In this document: positions 24,527 through 33,827 of the stretch, one piece after another
Layout: each line of letters opens with the position of its first letter
Numbering within the stretch: the stretch's first letter is position 1
DNA from: Pseudomonas sp. PSB18
GTDB taxonomy: Bacteria > Pseudomonadota > Gammaproteobacteria > Pseudomonadales > Pseudomonadaceae
NCBI RefSeq assembly: GCF_014596565.1
Contig: NZ_NOIN01000008.1
Location: 186,001-250,000 of the forward strand
Length of the DNA stretch: 64,000 nucleotides
Direction: 5' to 3'
Made by a program: the position numbers and the translations under genes
Notes under the pieces: model-generated
The model's database searches: none
Told to the model about the DNA's origin: nothing
The model's input: only the letters and a program-made list of their open reading frames with translations

Positions 24527-24635
24527 GGCTCATTTGTTCAATGAGCGTGCGCACGTCTGCGCTTGCCTTGCGTAAGGCACAGTCTAGGGAACAGCAGGGT
24601 CAAGCGCCAGCTTTCTACCCGTTTCTACCAGATCG

Positions 24636-25400
24636 TTACATAGCCACTTCCACCTGGCCAGGGGCTATCACCTGCGCCTTGATGACGCGTTGGGAATTGA
24701 GGTTTTTCACCCGAATCTGTTCATTCATGCCGCCATTGGACAGGGCTTCGCCGGGCATTCGCACGGCCAGGGTGCCACTGCGGGCGGTAATCACCACCTG
24801 GTCACCTTTACGAACGACTTCGGCCTGCTCCAGATGCACGAGGGTCACGATCTGATCGGCTACCATTGGTCGGACAAGTTTCTGTCCGATGGCCTGATCG
24901 ACGGAGGTCAGGAACCCCTGGGTGATCTGGCTGACATCCCGTTCGCGCAACGTCACGTCCTGGGGTTCGACGATTCCGGCCCGTTTCAAGGGACGGGTGG
25001 TGGTGACGATTTCGCGGAACAGCCGCACCTGGGCTGGCACGAATACTGTCCAGGGCGCCGCGCTGTCGCAGCGGACCTTTACCGTGACCCGTCCCAGGGG
25101 CCTGGCGGGACTTTCCAGCGAGGCAGTCAATTCCTTGTCGCACATTGGCATGCGCAAGCGTGGGTCGATCTGGTTGACTTCGATTTCGTAGCGACCTTCG
25201 GTTTGACTGGAAGCCAGATAGTCTTCTACGGTGAATTCAAGAAAGCCCTGAGTGACGCCGATAAGGAGATCAGGCAAGGTAACCGGAGCATCGGCTAGGG
25301 CGCGTCCCCCCGAGGCGAACAGGCAGGCAGCCAGCAGCACACCGAGCCAGAGGCGGCAATGAGTGGTCAGGCGTCGAGAAAATGTCGTTTGTGCGTTCAT
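24636..25400 (-). CDS. flgA: Flagellar basal-body P-ring chaperone FlgA
   Basis: 254 residues with an N-terminal signal peptide (hydrophobic LWLGVLLAACLFASGGRALA). The conserved SAF-domain C-terminal half includes LKRAGIVEPQDVTLRERDV, and the end NLNSQRVIKAQVIAPGQVEV is typical. It acts in the periplasm for FlgI assembly. It precedes flgM, with a 172-bp gap that contains flgM's own promoter, and diverges from cheV. Confidence 0.93.
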   Translation of the reverse strand: MNAQTTFSRRLTTHCRLWLGVLLAACLFASGGRALADAPVTLPDLLIGVTQGFLEFTVEDYLASSQTEGRYEIEVNQIDPRLRMPMCDKELTASLESPARPLGRVTVKVRCDSAAPWTVFVPAQVRLFREIVTTTRPLKRAGIVEPQDVTLRERDVSQITQGFLTSVDQAIGQKLVRPMVADQIVTLVHLEQAEVVRKGDQVVITARSGTLAVRMPGEALSNGGMNEQIRVKNLNSQRVIKAQVIAPGQVEVAM

Positions 25401-25478
25401 GCCGGTTGAATAGCAAGCCCCGTGCCGTTTAGTGATGAATGCGCGTCGGACACATTAGCGTTAGGTAGGAGTCAGGGC

Positions 25479-26405
25479 ATGGCGGGAGTGATGGATTCGG
25501 TAAACCAGCGCACGCAGCTGGTCGGTCAGAATCGCCTGGAGCTGTTGTTGTTCCGTCTCGATGGCCAGCAGTTATATGGGATCAACGTATTCAAGGTCCG
25601 CGAGGTGCTGCAATGCCCCAAGCTGACCTTGATGCCCAAGTCCAGTCCCGTCGTGTGCGGTGTAGCGAACATTCGGGGAGCGACCATCCCGATTCTCGAT
25701 CTGGCGATGGCCACCGGTTCCGGTCGGCTGCTGGATCAGAGCAATCCGTTTGTGATCATCACCGAGTACAACACCAAGACCCAGGGATTCCTGGTGCGCT
25801 CGGTGGAGCGCATCGTCAACATGAACTGGGAAGAGATCCATCCACCGCCCAAGGGGACCGGCCGCGATCACTATCTGACGGCAGTGACGCGGGTCGACGG
25901 CCAGTTGGTGGAAATCATCGACGTGGAGAAAATCCTCGCCGAAGTGGCGCCGACCACGGAAACCATCTCCCACGGTGTGGTGGATGCCGAAACCCAGCAC
26001 AAAGCGGTTTCGCTGCGGGTGCTCACGGTTGATGATTCGTCGGTGGCACGTAAGCAGGTGACCCGTTGCCTGCAGACGATCGGTGTCGAAGTGGTTGCGT
26101 TGAACGATGGGCGGCAGGCGCTGGACTACCTGCGCAACATGGTCGACGAGGGCAAGAAGCCGGAGGAAGAGTTCCTGATGATGATCTCCGACATCGAGAT
26201 GCCGGAGATGGACGGGTACACCCTGACGTCGGAAATCCGCAGCGATCCGCGGATGCAAAAGCTGCACATCATCCTGCACACGTCCCTGTCTGGTGTCTTC
26301 AACCAGGCGATGGTCAAGAAGGTCGGTGCCGACGATTTTCTCGCCAAGTTCCGCCCTGATGACCTGGCTTCCCGGGTGGTCGAGCGGATCAAGACAGCGG
26401 AATAA
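25479..26405 (+). CDS. cheV: Chemotaxis protein CheV
   Basis: 308 residues: a CheW domain (about 20-160, with LLLFRLDGQQLYGINVFKVRE) fused to a receiver domain (about 178-305) with LTVDDSSVARK, phospho-acceptor Asp in MISDIEMPEMDG and Lys in DFLAKF. It couples receptors to CheA and aids adaptation. I start at MAGVMDSVNQR, preceded by TAGGAG. cheR follows after 54 bp. Confidence 0.95.
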   Translation: MAGVMDSVNQRTQLVGQNRLELLLFRLDGQQLYGINVFKVREVLQCPKLTLMPKSSPVVCGVANIRGATIPILDLAMATGSGRLLDQSNPFVIITEYNTKTQGFLVRSVERIVNMNWEEIHPPPKGTGRDHYLTAVTRVDGQLVEIIDVEKILAEVAPTTETISHGVVDAETQHKAVSLRVLTVDDSSVARKQVTRCLQTIGVEVVALNDGRQALDYLRNMVDEGKKPEEEFLMMISDIEMPEMDGYTLTSEIRSDPRMQKLHIILHTSLSGVFNQAMVKKVGADDFLAKFRPDDLASRVVERIKTAE

Positions 26406-26409
26406 AGGT

Positions 26410-26428
26410 CGGGCGCGTTGTGCGCCCG
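26410..26428 (+). other. Hairpin between cheV and cheR
   Basis: CGGGCGC and GCGCCCG pair around GTTGT four bases after the cheV stop. No T-run follows. It may tune the cheV to cheR ratio. Confidence 0.55.
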
Positions 26429-26459
26429 GCAAATCAATACAATGGAAAGAGGCGGTAAC

Positions 26460-27287
26460 TTGTCTACGGGTAATTTGGATTTCGAACAGTTCCGGGTCTT
26501 CCTGGAAAAAGCCTGTGGCATATTGCTTGGTGAAAACAAGCAATATCTGGTGTCGAGCCGTCTCAACAAATTGATGGAGCAGCAGGGCCTCAAATCGTTG
26601 GGCGAGCTGGTGCAGCGTATCCAGACCCAGCCGCGCAGTGGTTTGCGCGAAATGGTGGTGGATGCCATGACCACCAATGAAACCCTGTGGTTTCGCGATA
26701 CCTATCCGTTCGAAGTGTTGAAGAACAAAGTGCTGCCGGCGGCCATCAAGGCCAGCCCGGGCCAGCGCCTGCGGATCTGGTCGGCCGCCTGTTCGTCGGG
26801 CCAGGAACCTTATTCGCTGTCGATGTCCATCGACGAGTTCGAGCGGACCAACATCGGTCAGTTGAAAGGTGGCGTGCAGATCGTCGCCACGGACCTGTCC
26901 GGGACCATGCTCAACAACTGCAAGACCGGCGAGTACGACAGCCTGGCCATTGGTCGCGGCCTGTCGCCTGATCGCCTGCAACGCTACTTCGATCCGAAAG
27001 GGCCGGGGCGCTGGATGGTCAAGGCGCCGATCAAGAGCCGGGTGGAATTCCGCTCGTTCAACCTGCTGGACAGCTATGCCAGCTTGGGTAAATTCGACAT
27101 CGTGTTCTGCCGCAACGTACTGATCTACTTCTCCGCCGAAGTGAAAAAGGACATCCTGTTGCGCATCCACGGCACTCTGAAGCCGGGCGGCTACCTGTTC
27201 CTAGGCGCCTCTGAAGCGCTGAACGGATTGCCGGATCATTACCAGATGATCCAGTGCAGCCCTGGGATTATCTACCAGGCGAAGTGA
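26460..27287 (+). CDS. cheR: Chemotaxis methyltransferase CheR
   Basis: 275 residues. It methylates receptor glutamates using SAM. The N-terminal helical domain (LDFEQFRVFLEKACGILLGE) and the methyltransferase core with RIWSAACSSGQEPYS, DAMTTNETLWFRDTYPF and FDIVFCRNVLIYF are classic. I chose the TTG at 26460, preceded by GAAAGAGG at good spacing, because the upstream in-frame ATG at 26442 has no RBS and the Pseudomonas family starts about here. The gene ends in a strong terminator. Confidence 0.93.
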   Translation: MSTGNLDFEQFRVFLEKACGILLGENKQYLVSSRLNKLMEQQGLKSLGELVQRIQTQPRSGLREMVVDAMTTNETLWFRDTYPFEVLKNKVLPAAIKASPGQRLRIWSAACSSGQEPYSLSMSIDEFERTNIGQLKGGVQIVATDLSGTMLNNCKTGEYDSLAIGRGLSPDRLQRYFDPKGPGRWMVKAPIKSRVEFRSFNLLDSYASLGKFDIVFCRNVLIYFSAEVKKDILLRIHGTLKPGGYLFLGASEALNGLPDHYQMIQCSPGIIYQAK

Positions 27288-27308
27288 TGCGTCCGGATCG
27301 TCAAAAAA

Positions 27309-27339
27309 ACGGGAGTCCCTGAAAGGCTCCCGTTTTTTT
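27309..27339 (+). terminator. Terminator of cheV-cheR
   Basis: ACGGGAG and CTCCCGT pair and are followed by TTTTTTT; the mirror A-run upstream makes it potentially bidirectional. Confidence 0.92.
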
Positions 27340-27374
27340 ATGTGTCCTGCTTACTTCCCTGGTATCGACAACCC

Positions 27375-27468
27375 CTGTGGGAGCGAGCCTGCTCGCGATA
27401 GCGGAGGATCAGCCTGCATTGATGTTGCATGTGCGGCCGTCATCGCGAGCAGGCTCGCTCCCACAGGG
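27375..27468. repeat. REPIN between cheR and flgB
   Basis: Forward copy at 27376 and inverted copy ending at 27466, with a spacer of about 45 bp. It lies upstream of the flgB promoter, outside the transcribed flg genes. Confidence 0.9.
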
Positions 27469-27631
27469 GCTGGTGGGCGGCAAAGGCAAGACAGTTGCTT
27501 CCGCAATGAAAATGTCATTTTCCTCATGCAAGCGGCAGAAAAGCGGCAGCCGGCGGAAAACGGTTGCCGCTTTTCTGGCATTGCCGCCTTGCCCATGCCC
27601 GCAAAGCCCCGGTTTATGGGCTTTTGGAAAG

Positions 27632-27647
27632 TGGCACGACGCTTGCT
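27632..27647 (+). promoter_or_regulatory. Sigma-54 promoter of flgB
   Basis: TGGCAC, 5 bp and TTGCT form a full -24/-12 element 44 bp before flgB. Class III flagellar genes of Pseudomonas depend on RpoN with FleR (established). Confidence 0.92.
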
Positions 27648-27690
27648 ATATCCATCGCACGTACATTCTGGTCACCCAAAGGTTTCCGAC

Positions 27691-28098
27691 ATGAGCATCA
27701 GCTTCGATAAAGCGCTCGGTATCCACGAACAGGCCCTGAGCTTCCGCGCCCAGCGTGCCGAAGTCCTGGCCAACAACATCGCCAACGCCGACACCCCGAA
27801 CTACAAGGCTCGGGACCTGGACTTCTCCAAAGTGCTCGCCGAGCAGAACGAGAAAACCAAGAACGGCTCCTTCGCCCTGAACATGACCAACAGCCGTCAT
27901 ATCGAGGCCGAAGGCCTGGGCAACGGCGACGAGTCGCTGATGTATCGCACGCCGATGCAACCTTCGATCGACCAGAACACCGTGGACGCTCAACTGGAAC
28001 AGTCCAACTACGCGGAGAACTCCGTGAACTTCCAGGCCAGCTTCACCCTGCTCAACAGCAAATTCAAAGGGCTGATCTCGGCCCTTCGCGGAGAGTAA
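27691..28098 (+). CDS. flgB: Flagellar basal-body rod protein FlgB
   Basis: 135-residue proximal rod subunit. MSISFDKALGIHEQALSFRA and NNIANADTPNYKARDLDF are typical, as is the C-terminal heptad tail. The long upstream frame has no similarity. flgC follows after 3 bp. Confidence 0.96.
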   Translation: MSISFDKALGIHEQALSFRAQRAEVLANNIANADTPNYKARDLDFSKVLAEQNEKTKNGSFALNMTNSRHIEAEGLGNGDESLMYRTPMQPSIDQNTVDAQLEQSNYAENSVNFQASFTLLNSKFKGLISALRGE

Positions 28099-28101
28099 GC
28101 C

Positions 28102-28545
28102 ATGTCGATTGCGAGCGTATTCAACATCGCCGGCAGTGCCATGAGTGCCCAGACCACTCGCCTTAACACTGTCGCCAGTAACATAGCCAACGCCGAGACC
28201 GTTTCGTCGAGCATCGACCAGACCTACCGGGCCCGTCACCCGGTGTTCGCCACCATGTTTCAAGGTGGTCAGTCGAATGGCAGCGGCTCGCTGTTCCAGG
28301 AGCATGACGCGGCTGGGCAGGGCGTGCAGGTAATGGGTGTGGTCGAAGACCAGAGCAACCTCGAAGCGCGCTATGAGCCGAACCATCCGGCTGCCGACGC
28401 CAAGGGCTATGTCTATTACCCGAACGTCAATGTGGTCGAAGAGATGGCCGACATGATTTCCGCCAGTCGTTCGTTCCAGACCAACGCCGAAATGATGAAC
28501 ACCGCCAAAACCATGATGCAGAAGGTCCTGACCCTGGGTCAGTGA
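28102..28545 (+). CDS. flgC: Flagellar basal-body rod protein FlgC
   Basis: 147-residue rod subunit. SIASVFNIAGSAMSAQTTRL and ASNIANAETVSSS match the family; the C-terminal VVEEMADMISASRSFQTNAE is the conserved rod-protein end. It starts 3 bp after flgB and 15 bp before flgD. Confidence 0.96.
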   Translation: MSIASVFNIAGSAMSAQTTRLNTVASNIANAETVSSSIDQTYRARHPVFATMFQGGQSNGSGSLFQEHDAAGQGVQVMGVVEDQSNLEARYEPNHPAADAKGYVYYPNVNVVEEMADMISASRSFQTNAEMMNTAKTMMQKVLTLGQ

Positions 28546-28560
28546 TAAGGGGCGAGTCAC

Positions 28561-29283
28561 ATGAGCGTTACCAACACCACCAGCGGTTTGAGCCTCAACG
28601 AGATTCTGGCCAACTCCTCGGTCAAGACCAACAACACCTCCGACGGCCTGGGCTCGCTGACAGGTGCGGCGACCGGCAAGAAGGAACTGGGCAAGGATGC
28701 GTTCCTGCAGCTGCTGGTCACCCAGCTGAAAAACCAGAACCCGCTGGAGCCGCAGGACAACGGCGCGTTCGTTGCCCAACTGGCACAGTTCAGCAGCCTG
28801 GAGGGGATCACCACCCTCAACCAGACCGTGAGCGGCATCGCCGGCAATTACAACTCATCCCAGGCCCTGCAGGCTTCATCGCTGGTCGGTCGCTCGGTCA
28901 TCGCGCCCAGCGACAAAGCTGTGGTCGATACCTCCAAGAGCCTCAACGGTACAGTGGTGGTGCCCTCGGCGGTATCGTCCGTCGCGGTCAAGATCGTGGA
29001 CAAGGACGGCAAGACTGTCCGCACCATCGACCTGGGCAGCCAGAAGGCCGGTAACTCCGCCTTTATCTGGGATGGCAAGAACGACGCGGGCACCACGGTC
29101 GAGTCGGGCACTTACACCTTCACGGCTTCGACCACCATCGACGGCCAGGCCACGTCGCTGATCACCAACCTGCCGGCGACCGTCAGCAGCGTGACGATCA
29201 GCCAGACAGGGGGAGAGCTGATGCTCAACCTCGCCGGGCTGGGCAGCGTCGCCCTGTCCAAAGTACAAACTATTGGTATGTAG
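28561..29283 (+). CDS. flgD: Flagellar hook-capping protein FlgD
   Basis: 240-residue scaffold cap for hook assembly. The N-terminal segment GKDAFLQLLVTQLKNQNPLEP is the diagnostic motif, followed by AQLAQFSSLEGI and a C-terminal FlgD Ig/Tudor-like part with YTFTASTTIDG. flgE starts 29 bp downstream. Confidence 0.95.
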   Translation: MSVTNTTSGLSLNEILANSSVKTNNTSDGLGSLTGAATGKKELGKDAFLQLLVTQLKNQNPLEPQDNGAFVAQLAQFSSLEGITTLNQTVSGIAGNYNSSQALQASSLVGRSVIAPSDKAVVDTSKSLNGTVVVPSAVSSVAVKIVDKDGKTVRTIDLGSQKAGNSAFIWDGKNDAGTTVESGTYTFTASTTIDGQATSLITNLPATVSSVTISQTGGELMLNLAGLGSVALSKVQTIGM

Positions 29284-29312
29284 AGCCGACTAACCCGGCA
29301 AAGGAGTGGAAT

Positions 29313-30638
29313 ATGTCTTTCAATATCGGCCTTAGCGGTCTCTATGCTGCCAACAAACAGCTGGACGTCACCGGTAACAACATCGCCAACGTGGCAACCA
29401 CCGGCTTCAAATCGTCCCGCGCGGAATTCGAAGACGTCTACTCGGCTACCAAGCTGGGTTCGGGCAGCAAGACCGTCGGTAACGGCGTGCGTCTGGCCAA
29501 CGTTTCCCAGCAGTTCGGCCAGGGTGACGTGAACAATACCGGCAACGTTCTGGACATGGGTATCCAGGGCCAGGGCTTCTTCGTCCTGAGCAACGACGGT
29601 TCCCTGAGCTACACCCGTGCCGGTACGTTCAAGACCGACAAGGAAGGCTATATCACCAACAGTGACGGCACTTCGAGGCTGCAGGGCTATGGCGTGGATG
29701 CGAACGGCAAGATCCAGAACGGGATCCTGACCGACCTGCGTATCGACACCTCCAACCTGCCGCCGCAAGCTACCAGCCTGGTTTCGTCGACTATCAACCT
29801 GAACTCGACGGCCACAGCGATCGCTACAGCGTTCAATCCGACCGATACTTCGACCTTCACCAAGCAGTTCACTACGCCGGTCTACGATACCCAGGGCAAC
29901 CAGCATTCCATGGACCAGTACATGGTCAAGACTGCCGGGAACACCTGGAATGTCTACACGCTCATCGATGGTCGTAACCTGAACGGCAGCGCGCCAGTTG
30001 CTCCGAACGCACCTATTCCTTCGACGATGACGTTCGACGCGAACGGCAAGTTAACCCAGGTCAGCACGCCGGTTCCACCGACCGTTCCGCCTACGATTCC
30101 AGCCCCCCCGCCAGTTATCAGTAATGATCTGAACCTCGTCGGCTGGGTCCCGGGTACGGTGACTAATGGTACGTGGGCCGCCAACGGCGCGGGCTCGTCT
30201 ACTATTACGATCTCAATGGCCAACACCACCCAATTCAACGCCGACACCGCGCGTTCACTACCGGTCCAGAATGGCTACGCCACGGGTCAGATCACCAACC
30301 TGACCATCGATGGTTCTGGTGTACTGCTGGCCAACTTCAGCAACAACCAGACCAAGCCGATCGGTCAGCTCGCCCTCGCCAGCTTCACCAACGAACAAGG
30401 CCTGCAACCGGTAGGCGGCACCAGCTGGAAGGAAACCTTCTCGTCGGGTATCCCGGGCTACGATGCTCCAACCACCGGTACCTTGGGTTCCATCGTTTCC
30501 AATGCCTTGGAAGAGTCCAACGTCAACCTGACCAACGAACTGGTCGAGCTGATCAAGGCCCAGAGCAACTACCAGGCAAACGCCAAGACCATTTCCACCC
30601 AGAGCACCATCATGCAGACCATCATTCAGATGGCTTGA
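29313..30638 (+). CDS. flgE: Flagellar hook protein FlgE
   Basis: 441-residue hook subunit. The N-terminus NIGLSGLYAANKQLDVTGNN and C-terminus NYQANAKTISTQSTIMQTII are the conserved D0 regions. The variable middle contains a proline-rich stretch near residues 248-268 (VPPTVPPTIPAPPPV). It ends the operon with a terminator; flgF and later genes are absent from the window, so the flg cluster is split here. Confidence 0.94.
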   Translation: MSFNIGLSGLYAANKQLDVTGNNIANVATTGFKSSRAEFEDVYSATKLGSGSKTVGNGVRLANVSQQFGQGDVNNTGNVLDMGIQGQGFFVLSNDGSLSYTRAGTFKTDKEGYITNSDGTSRLQGYGVDANGKIQNGILTDLRIDTSNLPPQATSLVSSTINLNSTATAIATAFNPTDTSTFTKQFTTPVYDTQGNQHSMDQYMVKTAGNTWNVYTLIDGRNLNGSAPVAPNAPIPSTMTFDANGKLTQVSTPVPPTVPPTIPAPPPVISNDLNLVGWVPGTVTNGTWAANGAGSSTITISMANTTQFNADTARSLPVQNGYATGQITNLTIDGSGVLLANFSNNQTKPIGQLALASFTNEQGLQPVGGTSWKETFSSGIPGYDAPTTGTLGSIVSNALEESNVNLTNELVELIKAQSNYQANAKTISTQSTIMQTIIQMA

Positions 30639-30668
30639 TGTCGATGGTTGCATGAAGGTTGCACAAGG

Positions 30669-30695
30669 AGCCCCTCACCAGAGGGGCTTCTTTTT
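30669..30695 (+). terminator. Terminator of flgBCDE
   Basis: AGCCCCTC and GAGGGGCT pair around ACCA, followed by TCTTTTT. Confidence 0.92.
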
Positions 30696-30726
30696 GGGCG
30701 AGTGTTTTGTGCTGCCTGGACTTGCC

Positions 30727-30796
30727 TCATCGCGAGCAGGCTCGCTCCCACATTGGAATGCGTTCCCCTGTGGGAGCGAGCCTGCTCGCGATGAGG
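30727..30796. repeat. REPIN between flgE and nrdA (convergent)
   Basis: Inverted copy then forward copy, both with the perfect GTGGGAGCGAGCCTGCTCGC core. Confidence 0.9.
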
Positions 30797-30825
30797 TCAG
30801 CCCGGCCAGCCACTTTCCTCCAGAC

Positions 30826-30872
30826 AAAAGAAAACCCCCGATAAACCAGCGGTCTATCGGGGGCTTTCTTTA
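30826..30872 (-). terminator. Terminator of nrdA
   Basis: CCCCCGATA and TATCGGGGG pair around 11 nt, flanked by AAAGAAAA and TTTCTTTA, so it can work in both directions. Confidence 0.88.
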
Positions 30873-30906
30873 AAGGTCGGCGCCTCGCAGCGCCCACCCG
30901 CTCAGC

Positions 30907-33798
30907 TTATTGGCAAGCTTCGCAATCCGGCTCGTCGATCGCGCAGGCCTTTGGCACTGGCGCCGGGCCGGCTGGGGCAGCCAGGACCGAGTCGTCACCG
31001 TGGTTGCCGCCGCTGGAAACAGCGTTCAGCTTGCCGGTGTTGATGGTCGATTTCTCGGTGCTGGTGGCGGCCAGGGCACGGAGGTAGTAAGTGGTTTTCA
31101 GGCCACGGTACCAGGCCATGCGGTAGGTCACGTCCAGCTTCTTGCCCGAGGCGCCGGCGATGTACAGGTTCAGCGACTGAGCCTGGTCGATCCACTTCTG
31201 GCGACGGCTGGCAGCGTCGACGATCCAACGGGTGTCCACTTCGAACGCGGTCGCGTAGAGCTCCTTGAGCTCCTGCGGAATGCGCTCGATCTGCTGTACC
31301 GAACCGTCGTAGTACTTCAGGTCGTTGATCATGACCGAGTCCCACAGGCCGCGGGCCTTGAGGTCGCGGACCAGGTACGGGTTGATCACGGTGAATTCGC
31401 CCGACAGGTTCGATTTCACGTACAGGTTCTGGTAGGTCGGTTCGATCGACTGCGACACGCCAGTGATGTTGGCGATGGTGGCGGTCGGTGCGATGGCCAT
31501 GATGTTGGAGTTACGGATGCCTTTCTGTACACGGGCGCGAACCGGTGCCCAGTCCAGGGACTCGGTCAGGTCGACGTCGATGTACTTCTCGCCACGGGAC
31601 GCGATCAGGATCTGTTGCGAGTCCAGCGGCAGGATGCCCTTGGACCACAGCGAGCCCTGGAACGTCTCATAGGCGCCACGCTCGTCGGCCAGGTCGCAGG
31701 AAGCCTGGATCGCGTAGTAGCTGACCGCTTCCATGGACTTGTCGGCGAACTCGACCGCGGCGTCGGAACCGTACGGGATGTGCTGCAGGTACAGCGCGTC
31801 CTGGAAGCCCATGATGCCGAGGCCGACCGGACGGTGCTTGAAGTTGGAGTTCTTCGCCTGTGGCACCGAGTAGTAGTTGATGTCGATCACGTTATCGAGC
31901 ATGCGCACGGCGGTGTTCACGGTGCGTTGCAGCTTGGCGGTGTCCAGCTTGCCGTCGACGATGTGGTTCGGCAGGTTGATCGAGCCCAGGTTGCAGACGG
32001 CGATCTCGTCCTTGTTGGTGTTCAGGGTGATCTCGGTGCACAGGTTCGAGCTGTGGACCACGCCTACGTGCTGCTGCGGGCTGCGCAGGTTGCATGGGTC
32101 CTTGAAGGTCAGCCATGGGTGGCCGGTTTCGAACAGCATCGACAGCATCTTGCGCCACAGGTCCTTGGCCTGGACGACCTTGAACAGCTTGATCTTGTTG
32201 TACTCGGTCAGGGCTTCGTAGTACTCGTAGCGCTCTTCGAAGGCCTTGCCGGTCAGGTCATGCAGGTCCGGCACTTCGGATGGCGAGAACAGGGTCCACT
32301 TGCCGTCGTCGAAGACACGCTTCATGAACAGGTCAGGGATCCAGTTGGCGGTGTTCATGTCGTGGGTACGACGACGATCATCACCGGTGTTCTTGCGCAG
32401 CTCGATGAACTCTTCAATGTCCATGTGCCAGGTTTCCAGGTAGGCACAGACCGCGCCTTTGCGCTTGCCGCCCTGGTTGACCGCGACAGCGGTGTCGTTG
32501 ACCACTTTGAGGAACGGCACAACACCCTGGGATTTACCGTTGGTGCCCTTGATGTACGAGCCCAGCGCACGAACCGGCGTCCAGTCGTTGCCCAGGCCGC
32601 CGGCGAATTTCGACAGCATGGCGTTGTCGTGGATTGCGCCGTAGATGCCCGACAGGTCGTCCGGCACGGTGGTCAGGTAGCAGCTCGACAACTGTGGACG
32701 CAGGGTACCGGCGTTGAACAGGGTCGGGGTCGACGCCATGTAGTCGAAGGACGACAGCAGGTTGTAGAACTCGATGGCACGGTCTTCTTTCTGCTTCTCT
32801 TCGATGGCCAGGCCCATGGCCACGCGCATGAAGAAGATCTGCGGCAGTTCGAAGCGGATACCGTCCTTGTGGATGAAGTAACGGTCGTACAGGGTTTGCA
32901 GGCCCAGGTAGGTGAACTGCTGGTCGCGCTCGTGGTTGATCGCCTTGCCGAGTTTCTCCAGGTCGAAAGAAGCCAGGACCGGGTTCAGCAATTCGAATTC
33001 GATACCCTTGGCTACATAGGCCGGCAGGGCCTTGGCGTACAGGTCGGCCATTTCGTGGTGGGTCGCGCTCTCGGCAACTTCCAGGAAGCCCAGGCCTTCG
33101 GCGCGCAGGGTGTCCATCAGCAGGCGGGCGGTCACGAAGGAGTAGTTCGGCTCGCGTTCCACCAGGGTCCGCGCGGTCATCACCAGGGCGGTGTTGACGT
33201 CCTTGAGTGCGACGCCGTCATAGAGGTTCTTCAGGGTCTCGCGCTGGATCAGCTCGCCATCGACTTCTGCCAGGCCTTCGCAGGCTTCGGTGACGATGGT
33301 GTTCAGGCGGCCCATGTCCAGCGGTGCCAGGCTGCCATCGGCGCGGGCGATGCGGATCGACGGGTGGGCCTGGACCGGTGCGTCGGCCGGGTTGCGGGTG
33401 GCGCGTTCCTTGGCACGGGAGTCACGGTAGATCACGTAGTCACGGGCTACCTTTTGTTCGCCGGCACGCATCAGGGCCAGTTCGACCTGGTCCTGGATTT
33501 CTTCGATGTGGATGGTGCCGCCCGACGGCATGCGGCGCTTGAAGGTCGCGGTGACCTGTTCGGTCAGGCGGGCCACGGTGTCGTGGATGCGCGACGAAGC
33601 GGCTGCGGTGCCACCTTCAACTGCGAGGAACGCTTTGGTGATGGCGACGGTGATCTTGTCATCGGTGTAAGGAACGACAGTGCCGTTACGCTTGATCACA
33701 CGCAGTTGACCAGGCGCGGTGGCGGCCAGATCCGGGGTCGAATCGGCGGCCAGCGGCGCGGTGCCCTGCGGGTTCTCGCGAGTTGTGTCGGTGTGCAT
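30907..33798 (-). CDS. nrdA: Ribonucleoside-diphosphate reductase, alpha subunit (class Ia)
   Basis: 963 residues, the length of P. aeruginosa NrdA and longer than E. coli NrdA (761) because of two N-terminal ATP-cone regions (about 32-128: LRVIKRNGTVVPYTDDKI; about 146-240: IRIARADGSLAPLDMGRL). Active-site and allosteric segments include NLCTEITLNTNKDEIAVCN (substrate Cys), LSSCYL, and the glycyl/NTP core ATIANITGVSQSIEPTYQ. The C-terminal Cys pair DEPDCEAC carries the redox-shuttle thiols. I start at MHTDTT, with GGAG upstream. No nrdB lies downstream in the window. Confidence 0.96.
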   Translation of the reverse strand: MHTDTTRENPQGTAPLAADSTPDLAATAPGQLRVIKRNGTVVPYTDDKITVAITKAFLAVEGGTAAASSRIHDTVARLTEQVTATFKRRMPSGGTIHIEEIQDQVELALMRAGEQKVARDYVIYRDSRAKERATRNPADAPVQAHPSIRIARADGSLAPLDMGRLNTIVTEACEGLAEVDGELIQRETLKNLYDGVALKDVNTALVMTARTLVEREPNYSFVTARLLMDTLRAEGLGFLEVAESATHHEMADLYAKALPAYVAKGIEFELLNPVLASFDLEKLGKAINHERDQQFTYLGLQTLYDRYFIHKDGIRFELPQIFFMRVAMGLAIEEKQKEDRAIEFYNLLSSFDYMASTPTLFNAGTLRPQLSSCYLTTVPDDLSGIYGAIHDNAMLSKFAGGLGNDWTPVRALGSYIKGTNGKSQGVVPFLKVVNDTAVAVNQGGKRKGAVCAYLETWHMDIEEFIELRKNTGDDRRRTHDMNTANWIPDLFMKRVFDDGKWTLFSPSEVPDLHDLTGKAFEERYEYYEALTEYNKIKLFKVVQAKDLWRKMLSMLFETGHPWLTFKDPCNLRSPQQHVGVVHSSNLCTEITLNTNKDEIAVCNLGSINLPNHIVDGKLDTAKLQRTVNTAVRMLDNVIDINYYSVPQAKNSNFKHRPVGLGIMGFQDALYLQHIPYGSDAAVEFADKSMEAVSYYAIQASCDLADERGAYETFQGSLWSKGILPLDSQQILIASRGEKYIDVDLTESLDWAPVRARVQKGIRNSNIMAIAPTATIANITGVSQSIEPTYQNLYVKSNLSGEFTVINPYLVRDLKARGLWDSVMINDLKYYDGSVQQIERIPQELKELYATAFEVDTRWIVDAASRRQKWIDQAQSLNLYIAGASGKKLDVTYRMAWYRGLKTTYYLRALAATSTEKSTINTGKLNAVSSGGNHGDDSVLAAPAGPAPVPKACAIDEPDCEACQ

Positions 33799-33827
33799 GG
33801 GTGTCTCCACGTTCTCTATGTTTGTTT

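Noticed and set aside
27340..27690. Long N-terminal extension of flgB
   Set aside because: It contains a REPIN and the sigma-54 promoter, so it is not translated.
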